Shown: positions 22,813-31,832 of the stretch, piece after piece
Layout: the number at the start of each line of letters is the position of its first letter
Numbering within the stretch: position 1 is the first letter of the stretch
The notes under the pieces: model-generated
What the model saw: the letters and a program-made list of their open reading frames with translations, nothing else
Databases searched by the model: none
What the model was told of the DNA's origin: nothing
Assembly: GCA_026315105.1 (NCBI GenBank)
Contig: CM048755.1
Span: 754,249,301-754,313,300, forward strand
DNA: 64,000 bases
Direction of reading: 5' to 3'
Source: Locusta migratoria
Lineage: Eukaryota > Arthropoda > Insecta > Orthoptera > Acrididae
Position numbers and translations under genes: made by a program

Positions 22813-24645
22813 CAAGCAAAGATTTGCGGTATGCACTTCTACCGGCGCTGGACAGTCCATCCGCATCCTGAATTTTACCTTGATGGCCACCTGCTAAATG
22901 TCGTGGACGCACATCGTTTCTTGGGATTAGTGTTTGACGACCGACTGACTTGGCTCCCCCATATTTGTTAGCTTACAGAAGTGCTTACTTGGTGGGGGGG
23001 GGGGGGGGAGGGGCAGATCGTAGTACTCTGCTACATTGCTATAAGGCTCTCGTTTTGTCACGATTGGACTGCGGGAGCATTGCATATGGTTCAGCATCGC
23101 CTTCAGCCCTGCAGATGCTGGACCCAGTCCACCATTGTGGGGTTCGGCTGGCGACAGGAGCTTTCAGAACTATTCCTGTTAATAGTCTCCTTGCAGAAGC
23201 TGGAGTTCCGCCACTACGAACCAGGCGCTGCTTTGTGATTACGTAGCTAATGTTTGTGGCTTGCCTCATCACCCTAACCACCATCTCCTTTTTCCAGTCA
23301 GGGCACTTCCTATCCCACAACCGCAACCGAGGTTGGGGATGACAGTTGGCATTTGTGCCCAATTACTTCTCAGTGAACTGGAATCTTTCCCATTACCTCC
23401 CCTCTTCCAGTTCCTTTCGCGTACTCCACCATGGTGTATACGCTAGCCACACCTTCGTCTTGAACTGTCACAGTCCCCTAAACACTCCGTTCACCCAGAG
23501 ACCATACGTCGACGATTCCAGTCTATCCTTGTGTCACAGGGCTCGGAAGTGATTGACACCGATGGCTCGATTGTGGGTGGTTGTGTTGGCTACATGTGCA
23601 TGCATGCAGAGCATAAAGGATTGCACTTCTTGTCGGCTGGCTGCAGTGACTTCACTGCGGAGTTAGTAGCCATGTTTCGTGCACTTGACCACATTCGTAC
23701 CTCCACTGACTCCCTCAGTGGACTAAGATCTCTTGACCAATGCTTCTCCCACCATCCTTTGATAATAGCCATCCAAGCGTCCCTCTGTGCCGTCGAACAG
23801 TGCAGGCGGTTAGTAGTATTTATCTGGACTCTAGGGCACGTCGCGATTGCAGGAAATGAACTGGCAGACAGGTTAGCCAAAGAGGCCACCACTAAACCTC
23901 TTCTGGAGGTCGGTATACCCCTACTGACCTACGTTCACTGTTGCGAAGTCGTGTCTTCGGTGTGTGGGATACGGAATCTCCAGATCCCCAACAAGTTACG
24001 GGTTATAAAGGAGACAACGAACGTCTTGAGGTCCTCTATGCGGGCCTCTTGCAGGGACTCTGTCGTCCTCTGCCGGCTCCGCATTGGCCATACTTGGCTC
24101 ACACAGTTACCTTCTCCGTCGCAAGGAGCCACCTTGGTGCTGCTGTGGCGCCCATTTATCAGTAACCCACATTTTATTGGATTGCCCTAACCTAGCCGCC
24201 CAGAGGCGGCGTTTTGATCTCCCCGACGTCCTGAGCTTGGTTTTAGAAGACGATGCCTCTACGGTTGATAGTTTTAAATTTTATTCATGCGAGTGGATTG
24301 TATTATTCTATATGACTTTTATTGAGTCTCCAGTATCTGTTTTCCAGTTACCTAATGCTTTTAGGTAGGTGGTTTTATCGTGTAATAGAGTTGCCAGAAG
24401 TCCTACTTTTATTTCTGTGGTCGCCTGACCAAGACACTCTGGTATCCTCTTTACGCCTTTATCTTCTTTTACCAGTTTTTACTTTGATTCTTTTATTTCT
24501 TGACGCGTTGATCCCCCATTGCTTGGTGGATTCTACACATTGATTTTTACGATATTGTATTGAATTTTATTGCATTCGCTGCAGTTAGGACAAGAGACTG
24601 ATAACCGTAGTCATTTAGTCCCTTTAAAAAATCAAATCATCATCA
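22813..24645 (+). pseudogene. LINE B3 segment: 5'-truncated copy to 3' end
   Basis: It begins in the RT thumb (MHFYRRWTVHPHPEFYLDG, about 22831) directly after the 3' terminus of B2. A 15-nt G-run (22994-23008) disrupts the next part. RNase H is visible as VIDTDGSIVGG (about 23549), FTAELVAMFRALDH (about 23653), a shortened region with STDSLSGLRSLDQ, and TLGHVAIAGNELADRLAKE (about 23830-23883). A 3' UTR ends with CTGATAACCGTAG and ATC repeats at 24634-24647. RNase H residues look better kept than elsewhere, but the RT part is missing. Confidence 0.7.
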
Positions 24646-24658
24646 TCAATGAAAGTAG
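24646..24658. repeat. Right TSD of LINE B composite
   Basis: TCAATGAAAGTAG, pairs with 15906-15918 (11 of 13 identical) and lies directly after the (ATC)n tail of B3. Confidence 0.6.
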
Positions 24659-24830
24659 TCGTGAGGTTCGTGAGTTGACTGCTCGACTGCATCTGAAACT
24701 GTGTAATTTGTGCAAGCTCATTTGGCAATGGTGCTAGCGTCTGAGGCGCAAGCAGTGGATTAGCTGCAGCAGCGTGGGCGGTTAGATAGTTTGACAAATC
24801 AGTCACCAAATATAGGCACTGGGGTGGACT
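24646..24830 (-). pseudogene. Gypsy gag, N-terminal part (separated by LINE B)
   Basis: Minus-strand reading LVTDLSNYLTAHAAA, then QTLAPLPNELAQI and TQFQMQSSSQLTNL, is an amphipathic, Gln/Ala-rich gag start. It runs up to the right TSD of LINE B at 24646-24658. The reading frame resumes on the far side of LINE B at 15905 with the Gln-rich linker, so the two pieces once formed one gag. Confidence 0.65.
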
Positions 24831-24990
24831 TGAGAAGCCATTACTAGTAAGCAGGAACCATCCTGGCGCATGGCTCGCTGGCTGAACACGCTGCCTTGGA
24901 CTGCAAGCCAGTGGTTCACCAAATTCTACGACGTGTCTGCCTCCGAAAAGAATGTCAACGCGCTACGTCGCAGTCGTCGCGCGAATGAAC
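24831..24990 (-). other. Probable gypsy leader upstream of gag
   Basis: Located just 5' of gag in element orientation. It contains a G+C-rich tract but I could not identify a primer-binding site or an LTR edge. Confidence 0.3.
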
Positions 24991-24999
24991 AAACTGGTG

Positions 25000-25660
25000 T
25001 GATTGGAGTTTCCATTACAGCGTAAATGATCCTAAAACAGATTTTACGCGAGTTTATACTCTACAGACTAAGATTATTTTGCATTGTGTGATTGCGGGTA
25101 CCATTGTTTTGCATAATTTTTCGATGTAAAGGAGCCAAATGAATGGTTGGGTAACTCGATAATTCTCAAATAGATGTAATAGAACATTTGCAATTGTTGC
25201 GTAGTACGGACGCAGTCATAATGTGAGCGAAAGAACAATGTTATCCATCTTGTGAAGTGCTCGATCATCGGTATTTGCAAGTCTGAACTGTGTCATTAAA
25301 TTTTCTAAAGACTGGGAACATTTTGAAAAGAATGTTTGGGATACCTCAGCAACAATGTCCCCGTATTTTACGGTATAAGCGAGTGAATCGACAGAGAATA
25401 GGGTATGAGAATGTGTGTGGTCCGCAAAAGGAATTTTTTGCAGTGTCCAATAACATCGCGATTGGGTACTGCGCGAAATTGAGTTCCATTGTGTGTGATT
25501 ATTCTTTGTGTGATCAGTGCAAGAACTTTATTATAGCGAGGATGGGAAGAATCTAGGTTTGGAATATGATCGTCTGTATGTTTGATTAACGCTAATTTTT
25601 TACCTTCAGACATTCATCATTCTGATGTGAGATACAGTCTACTCCATGACAAATAAGTGC
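25000..25660 (-). pseudogene. Second gypsy-like integrase core relic
   Basis: On the minus strand MSEGKKLALIKHTDDHIPN leads into ITHNGTQFRAVPNRDVIGHC, which recalls the (S/T)DNGTQF motif of retroelement integrases with the catalytic Asp changed to His. A further decayed stretch (MIEHFTRWITLFFRSHYD, about 25265) fits the region after the core. It cannot belong to the first gypsy element, whose integrase is at 12.1-13.1 kb, so a second element is implied. Weak similarity only. Confidence 0.4.
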
Positions 25661-26066
25661 GTGTGAGAAATACGAATTTTCAGTCTATGATAGTCAAAGA
25701 GTCAACAAGGATTAGTGTGCATCAATGGCGAGTGTGTGTGTGTGTTTCTCAAAGGAAGGCTCGTAGCGACCATAAAAAAAAGTATATGTATATTCGTCTC
25801 GTGTGTCTGGCGGTGATGTGGTTTTTGTGAATTTGTATTTATGGAAGTTGGATGGGCACAGGAATGGTCTTGATGTTCAAGTTACGATTTGATGATACAG
25901 TTTTGTACGCGTGTAGCTGTACTGACGAAAGTTGTCTTGATCTGGTCTCAGCTGACATCGAGATGTATTCACGTTACTGGTAGGCGTTTTCATTTTTAAA
26001 ATGACGTTCTGCTCTAGGTCGTTAGTTGCTCGTGGTAACATATTACCTGTTTCCGCGGTCTCTCTT
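25661..26066. other. No gene recognised
   Basis: AT-rich flank of LINE C with a short GT-rich stretch (about 25730-25745). It may belong to the second gypsy relic, but no motif confirms this. Confidence 0.35.
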
Positions 26067-26077
26067 GCTTGTATCGG
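26067..26077. repeat. Left TSD of LINE C
   Basis: GCTTGTATCGG, identical to 29489-29499, directly before the LINE C 5' end. Confidence 0.9.
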
Positions 26078-29000
26078 CTCCTTAGGGGCTCAGCATTAAT
26101 TTGCTGAGTACGGGCTCAGCGAACCTGGGGTCCTCAGCCGTGGGCTGTGTTGCGCCAACAGTCCACTACACCGTAAGCTCAGTGCGTGCTTCAACGACCA
26201 TCGTTCGGCGCGATGGTGGAATATTGGACGTTTCAGAGCCTGGGGGTCTTGGCTTAATCGCCCGGGTTGCGAGGACGGTACAAACCTCTATGAAACCCCC
26301 CCCCCCCCCCCCCCAATTTCGAGGTGTGCTACGTTCCGAGGAGATGCATGGCTGTTGAGATTGAACAGTCACTAGCGAGCAACGCAAACGATGCTGAGGT
26401 ATAATGCATAGCATATTCTCATTCATGCCTTCCCAGCTATTGGACACTGTCATCCTCCAATGGAACTGCGGCGTTTTTTCGCCTATCTGGCTGTGCTATG
26501 ACAACTTCTGAGCGTAACACCTGCTCTCTGCAGTGCCCTCCAGGAAACCTGGTTCCCAGCAATGCGGACCCCTGCCCTTCGGGGCTATAGCGGATACTTC
26601 TGCAATCGTAGCGTGTATAACAGGGTGTGAGGTGGAGCGTGTGTATGTCCTTACCTCTGTATATAGTAAACCTGTGCCCCTTCAGACATTTTTAGAAGCA
26701 GTGGCTGTCAGGGTAAGGACAACACAAGATAGCACTGCCTGCCTCCCTCCAGATGGCGATGTCTCTCGCCTGCTTTCTGTACATTAAAGGAGTGGGTGGA
26801 ACGCCAGCCTATCTCCTTTATCGCCCGCCGCACTGAGACTTACAACGCTCCTTTCAGTGAGTGGGAGCTATTCAGTGCTCTCACACAATGTCCTGACACG
26901 GCCCCCGGGCCTGATAGCATCCATGCCCAAATGCTGTGACACCTGTCCGCAGAAAGCCTGGGTAATATCCTCGCCATCTTCAACCGGATCTGGTGGACAG
27001 GGTATCCCCATCGCAGTGGCGGGAGGGTATAATCATACCGGTGATTAAACCAGGCAAAAACCCTGTCCATTTGGTTAGCTATCGACCCATCACCCTGACC
27101 AAGGTCCTTTGTAAACTGTTGGAGCGCATGGTCAGTAGGTGGTTGTGCTGGATCCTCGAGACTCGGGGCTTACTGGCTCCATGCCAGGGCAGGTTCCACC
27201 AGGGTCGCTCCTGGTGTACCTCGAGTCTGGAATCCACACAGCTTTTTCCAGGCGCCAACATCTCATAGCCGTCTTCTTTGATATGCACAAGGCATACGAT
27301 ACCACCTTGCGACACCAACATACTCACTACTTTACATGGGTGGGGCCTCCGAGGCTCCCTTCCAATTTTTATTAAAAACCTTTTAGCCGTCTGTACTTTT
27401 TGATTTCAAGTTGGTGCCTCTTGTGTGCAGGAAAACGGGGTTCCTCAGGGCTCTGTTCTGAGTGTTCCCTTATTTTTAGTAGCCATTAATGGCCTAGCGA
27501 CAGCAGTTGGGTCGTCAGTATCCCCTTCCCTTTATGCTGACAACTTCTGCATCTATTTTAGCTCTTGCGGCACCCAAGTCGCTAAACACAGACTGCAGGG
27601 AACCATTCAGAAGGTGCAGTCCTGGGCTCTTGCCCATGGCTCCCACTTTTCTGCGGCCAAGACTAGAGTTACGCTCTTCTGTCAGTGTCAGACTGTTCAC
27701 CTTCACTCCGAACTTTACCTTGACGACCACTTACTTCACGTAGTGAAAACACACAGGTTTTTATGGCTGGTATTTGATGCCCGACTGACGTGGCTTCCTC
27801 ACATTCTTCAGCTGAAGCAGGAGTGCTGGCGCCATCTGAATGTTCCTCGCCACCTGGGCCATACCACTTGGGGCACTGATCGCTCCACACTGTTGCGGTT
27901 ATAAACAGCGCTGGTACAGTCGCTGCTTGACTTTGGATGCATTGTGTACGGTTCAGCATCACCTTTGGCATTGCGCCTGTCGGATCCCGTCCACCACTGT
28001 GGGGTTCACATTGTGACGGGTGCCTTCCGTGCCAGCCCCATTCAGTCTCCTTGTGGAGGCTGGTGTCCCACCTTGTGGGTCCGCCGCCAACAACTGCTCG
28101 CGGCCTATGCAGCCTGTGTGCATTGCTCACCAAACCATCTGAACCGTCGTCTGCTTTTCTCATACACGGTCGTCCGTCCTCAAGAATGGCGACCCTGTTC
28201 TGGTCACACAATTGCTTTTCGCGTCCGGTCTCTTATGTTGAAACTAGAGTCTTTTCCTTTACCATCTCCATATCGGGCCCATGCACATACACCTCCGTAG
28301 TGCATGCCGCGGCCGCGTTCTCGGCTGTAATTGGCCCGTGGACCCAAAGACTCTGATTCTCCTGAGGCGCTTATATGTCAGTTTCTCACTGTTGTTGCCT
28401 CATTCTCTGGGCACTACATCATCTTCACGGATGGTTCAATGGCTGAGGGCCGCGTTGGCTTTGCCTACTTCCACAGTGACCACATAGAACAGCGTTCTTT
28501 GCCAGATGGCTGCAGCGTTTTCACTGCCGAGCTGGTGGCCATTTACTAGGGTCTCCATGCGCTACGGTCCTGCTCAGGTGAGTCTTTTCTTATCTGCAGC
28601 GACTCCCTGAGTAGCCTTCGTGCTTTGGATCAGTGCTACCCTCACTCTCCTCTGTTGGTATCCATACAGGAGACGCTTTCTGCTCTTGACAGGTCCGGTT
28701 CGTTAGTGGTGTTTGTGTGGTCTCTGGGTCATGTGGGTATCCCAGACAATGAACGTGCCGACAGGCTTGCAAAACAGGGTCTCCAGGAGTCTATGTTGTT
28801 GAATATCGGGCTGACGCCTTCTGATCTCCAGCTGTAAAGGAGACGACGGGTGGTTGGTGTTCCTCAATGCAGGCCTGCCGCCGGGACTCCGTAGTCCTCT
28901 GCATTGGCCATACATGGCTGACGCACGGCCATCTTCTTCGTGGTGAGGACCCACCCGAGTGTCGCTGTAGTTCCCGACTGACGGTAGCCCATATCTTGGT

Positions 29001-29488
29001 GGATTGCTCAGTTTTAGCCGCCCTGCGGCAGAGTTTTAATTTTCCTGCACTTTTATCCAAAGTTTTAAGTAACGACGCCCAAATGGCTAATTTAGTTTTC
29101 GGTTTTATTCGGGACAGTGGTTTTTACCACTCTTAGTTAAAGTTTTCTTCAGTACTTTGTGTTCTTCCTGACTCATGTCCACCAATTGGAGGTTACTATG
29201 TGTCTCCGTGTGGTTGACTTTTCCTCCTTTTAGTCTCATAGTCGGTCAACCACAGACGTCAGCTTTAACATTTCTTGTTGTTCTGTGTTTCTGTGTGATT
29301 GTCTCATTTTGTGTTGTCTCTCGTTGCCTTTATTGTCCTTTTACTGATTGGGGGGATCCTCCTCCCATTTGCTATTTTAATGCCTGGGCTCTTTCTTACA
29401 TTTACGCTTTTTCTTGTGACGCCCAGCGATGGAATAGGGGACTGATGACCTTGCAGTTCTGTTCCCCTAAAACATCCCAACAACAACA
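26078..29488 (+). mobile_element. LINE C: same family as LINE B, internally deleted, exact TSD
   Basis: Both ends are intact: the 5' end CTCCTTAGGGGCTCAGC and a 3' end with CTGATGACCTTGCAG followed by CCCCTAAAACATCCC and a CAA-rich tail. An exact 11-bp TSD flanks it. Relative to B it lacks all of ORF1: the leader, interrupted by a 19-nt C-run at 26296-26314, passes straight to the endonuclease start at about 26450. It also lacks the second half of the endonuclease, with a jump at about 26790 to the start of RT. The total is 3.4 kb against the 5-6 kb expected. Confidence 0.88.
26450..29136 (+). pseudogene. LINE C ORF2 remnant: partial endonuclease, RT, RNase H
   Basis: The endonuclease start (VILQWNCGVF-like, about 26452) and CLPPDGDVS are all that remains of that domain. 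RT shows PGPDSIHAQML (about 26903), SQWREGIIIPVIKPGKNPV, SYRPITLTKVLCKLLERMV (about 27078), motif A FFDMHKAYDTT, motif B NGVPQGSVLSVPLF (about 27436) and motif C as YADN instead of YADD (Asn codon 27542-27544), which abolishes a metal ligand. RNase H has IIFTDGSMAEGRVGF (about 28421), FTAELVAIY, CSDSLSSLRALDQCY and SLGHVGIPDNERADRLAKQ. A Cys-rich end block (CRCSSRLTVAHILVDC) closes it. Several frame breaks. Confidence 0.8.
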
Positions 29489-29499
29489 GCTTGTATCGG
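29489..29499. repeat. Right TSD of LINE C
   Basis: GCTTGTATCGG, identical to 26067-26077, directly after the CAA-rich LINE tail. Confidence 0.9.
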
Positions 29500-30689
29500 G
29501 AGTATTTGTTTGAGGTAATGATTTCGCCCACCGATTCTCGGTATTCTCTTCTGTGAATTTCAATATTCTTTTTATAAACAAAACATCTTCTGCTGTTGAG
29601 TTGGTTGTTGTGTGTTCATAGCGCATGGCTGGTGTTGTTAACTAATGCCACTAGATACACTTACTGTGGGTGAAATGTAATTATCGATACAGGTAGAGTA
29701 CACACCAGTAGCATTTCAACGAATTTCGTCATGTGATTTCTATATTTAGATGCAAAATTGCGTTCCACACGAGTTGTAATTAAGATTTGATGTCTTACGT
29801 TACCTAAACTGCCTGTACCGACTCCGAGAAAACGAAATGTTCTGGAAATTTTTAATGCAAAAACATAGGTTGTCGCAATTAAATTGATATGCAAAATAGG
29901 AAATAGAAAAATTAATTGGGGGCGGTGGGTGGGACGTTCGGCGGCTTGCTGGAAGACCAACATGATGATGTTTCAAACTCTTTGTTATTTCTAATACCAT
30001 GTTTGATGTCATCAGTCATTGTTCCCAATAAATGCATTGTCCAAAGTGCCGTTATTGTCACCGCCGAATTCGTCCTAATTTATGGTACATGTAGGGCGTG
30101 GTGAGATATGAAAGTGCACCAAGTGGAAACTAAGCATTTAGGAAATGAAAGAAATTTTGATACGTATCACCATATGCACCTTATCAACTGTCCCTGAGAG
30201 AGGATGTTTAGAAAGCGGTGTTTGGCTCAGCGGTAAGAGAGGGGATTTTTATTTAAACGTTCACGGGTTCGATTCAGCTCGGCGGCAAATATATATTGCT
30301 TACACTACTGAATTTACAATTAACCACAACATCAAGTATGTTATTTTGTATTTATATGAGCGCAACATCAACATGGAACGTCATGTAATTGCAGAAGAGC
30401 GGCGTCATAACGTGCGCAAGATGTGATCAGAATTATTGCTCCCCAGTTTCTTCGATGAATTCACCCAGTATATGTAATTGATCAATCGCAAAAGAATGGA
30501 AGTATCGATTTACATACACGACGTCCCCAAGTACGCGTTAACTACAGTCTCTTTTTAAATGATTGTAGTCCCGAATTTCATCCAATGCCCTTCCATTTTT
30601 TTTTTTTTTTTGCTTATATACATTAATGAAATGACCTATACGATGTAGCGGTTAATTGAGACGTCAGTCTACATCTACATAGTAGTTGT
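29500..30689. other. Gene-free stretch with one tRNA-like segment
   Basis: Continuation of the LINE C target. No supported coding region. A tRNA-like segment at 30216-30286 is listed separately; a T-run lies at about 30598-30611. Confidence 0.4.
30216..30286 (+). other. tRNA-like segment
   Basis: TTGGCTCAGCGGTAAGAG resembles a D arm/A box and ACGGGTTCGATTCAG a T arm/B box at normal spacing. The anticodon region is AT-rich and does not form a good stem, and the acceptor ends pair poorly. Likely a tRNA pseudogene or a SINE head, not a working tRNA. Confidence 0.45.
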
Positions 30690-30734
30690 TGTTGTTGTCT
30701 TCAGTGCGGCCGGAGAATGGTTTGATGTAGCTCT

Positions 30735-31832
30735 CTACCCTACTCTATCCTGAGCAAGCCTCTTAATCTCCTCATAAGAACGGCAATATACATCCGTTTG
30801 AATCTGATTACTGTATTCATCTCTTAGTCTCCCTCCGCGGTTTTTACACAACACACTTCCCTCCAATGCTAAATTCACGATTCCTTGATGTCTAAAAATG
30901 TCCCCCACCAATCGATTCTTTCTTTTAGTCAAGTTATGCCAGAAATTCCTTTTCTCCCCAATTCTGTTCAGTACCACCTCATTATTTACGCGATGAACCC
31001 ACCTAATCTTCAGCATTCTTCTGTAGCACCACATTTCAAAAGCCCCTATCCTCTTCCTGTCCACACTGTTTATCGTCCACGTTTCACTCCCATACAAGGC
31101 AACACTCCACACAAATGCCTTCAGAAAGGACTTCCTTACGCTTAAGTTAACATTCGATGTTCGTGTGTTATTTTACTGCCCAAGTAACAAATCTCATCTA
31201 CCATCTTTATTGATTCGTTACCTAATTTAATTCCTTCAGTATCGCCTGATTTTATCAGACTGCACTCCATTATCCTTGTTTTGCTCTTATTAATGTTCCT
31301 CTTATACGCACCTTTCAACACACTGTCCATTCTGTTCAACTGCTATTCCATGTCCTTTGCTGTTTCTGACAGAATTACAATGACATCGGCAAAACGCAAT
31401 GTTTTTATTTCTTCACCCTGAACTTTAATTCCCTCTTCAAATTTCTCCTTACTTTCCTTTACAGCTTGTTCAGTGTACAAATTGAATTACATTGGTGAAA
31501 GGCTACAATCATGTCTTACTTCCTTCCCAACCACTGCATCCTGCATCCCTTTCATGCCCTTCAACTCCAACAACCGCCGTCTGGTTTTCGTAAAAATTGT
31601 AAATAAGCTTCCGTTCCCTATATTTTACTCCTGCTTGCTTCAGAATTTGAAAGAGTGTATTCCAATCAACGTTGTCTAAAGCTTTCTCCAAATCTACAAG
31701 AGCTAGAAACGTAGGTTTGCCTTTCCTTTATCTATCTTATAACATAAGCGGTATATTGAGTATTCCCTCCATGTTCCCACATTTCCTGAATCGGAATTGG
31801 TCTTTCCGAAAGTTGGCGTCTACCAGTTTTTC
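30735..31832 (-). pseudogene. RTE-like LINE copy 3: RT second half and C-terminal domain
   Basis: Minus-strand pieces include EKALDNVDWNTLFQ (motif A region with LVDLEKALDNVDW), NINKSKTRIMECSLI, NESIKMVDEICYLGSKIT and the post-RT domain YGSETWTINSVDRKRIGAF followed by EMWCYRRMLKIRW, and RRLRDEY-type ending with RLAQDRVG. It starts abruptly at the same base (31833/31832) where the inverted duplication ends. Three or more frames are used. Closely similar to but clearly distinct from the copy within the duplication. Confidence 0.7.

Larger units (their letters stand above)
15919..24645 (+). mobile_element. LINE B: composite of three LINE segments inserted in gypsy gag
   Basis: The 5' end (CCCCTCAGGGGCTCAGC) is the same as that of LINE C (CTCCTTAGGGGCTCAGC), so it is a true element start. 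The segment B1 (15919 to about 20710) has leader, ORF1, endonuclease and RT. B2 (about 20711-22812) restarts in the middle of RT and runs to a real 3' end (CTGATGACCATAGTAG and a CAACCC-rich tail). B3 (about 22813-24645) restarts further downstream in RT and ends with CTGATAACCGTAGTC and an (ATC)n tail. One TSD pair encloses all three. The family carries a terminal RNase H. Confidence 0.75.
11990..24960 (-). mobile_element. Ty3/gypsy-type LTR retrotransposon relic, split by LINE B
   Basis: Read on the minus strand the order is gag (24830 to 24646, then 15905 to about 15000), protease (about 14880), RT (14443 to about 13740), RNase H and integrase (13310 to 12130). This order defines Ty3/gypsy elements. 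The gag is interrupted by the 8.7 kb LINE B composite. All domains contain stops or shifts. Neither LTR could be delimited: the 5' leader lies around 24831-24990 and the 3' side is somewhere below 12130. The outer coordinates are therefore approximate. Confidence 0.8.

Noticed and set aside
11990..26066. LTR pair of the gypsy element
   Set aside because: I compared the left and right flanks by eye and found no convincing long direct repeat; only short matches such as TGTCNGAAGGTA, which may be chance.
30216..30286. Functional tRNA gene
   Set aside because: Anticodon arm is not formed and the acceptor stem pairs poorly.
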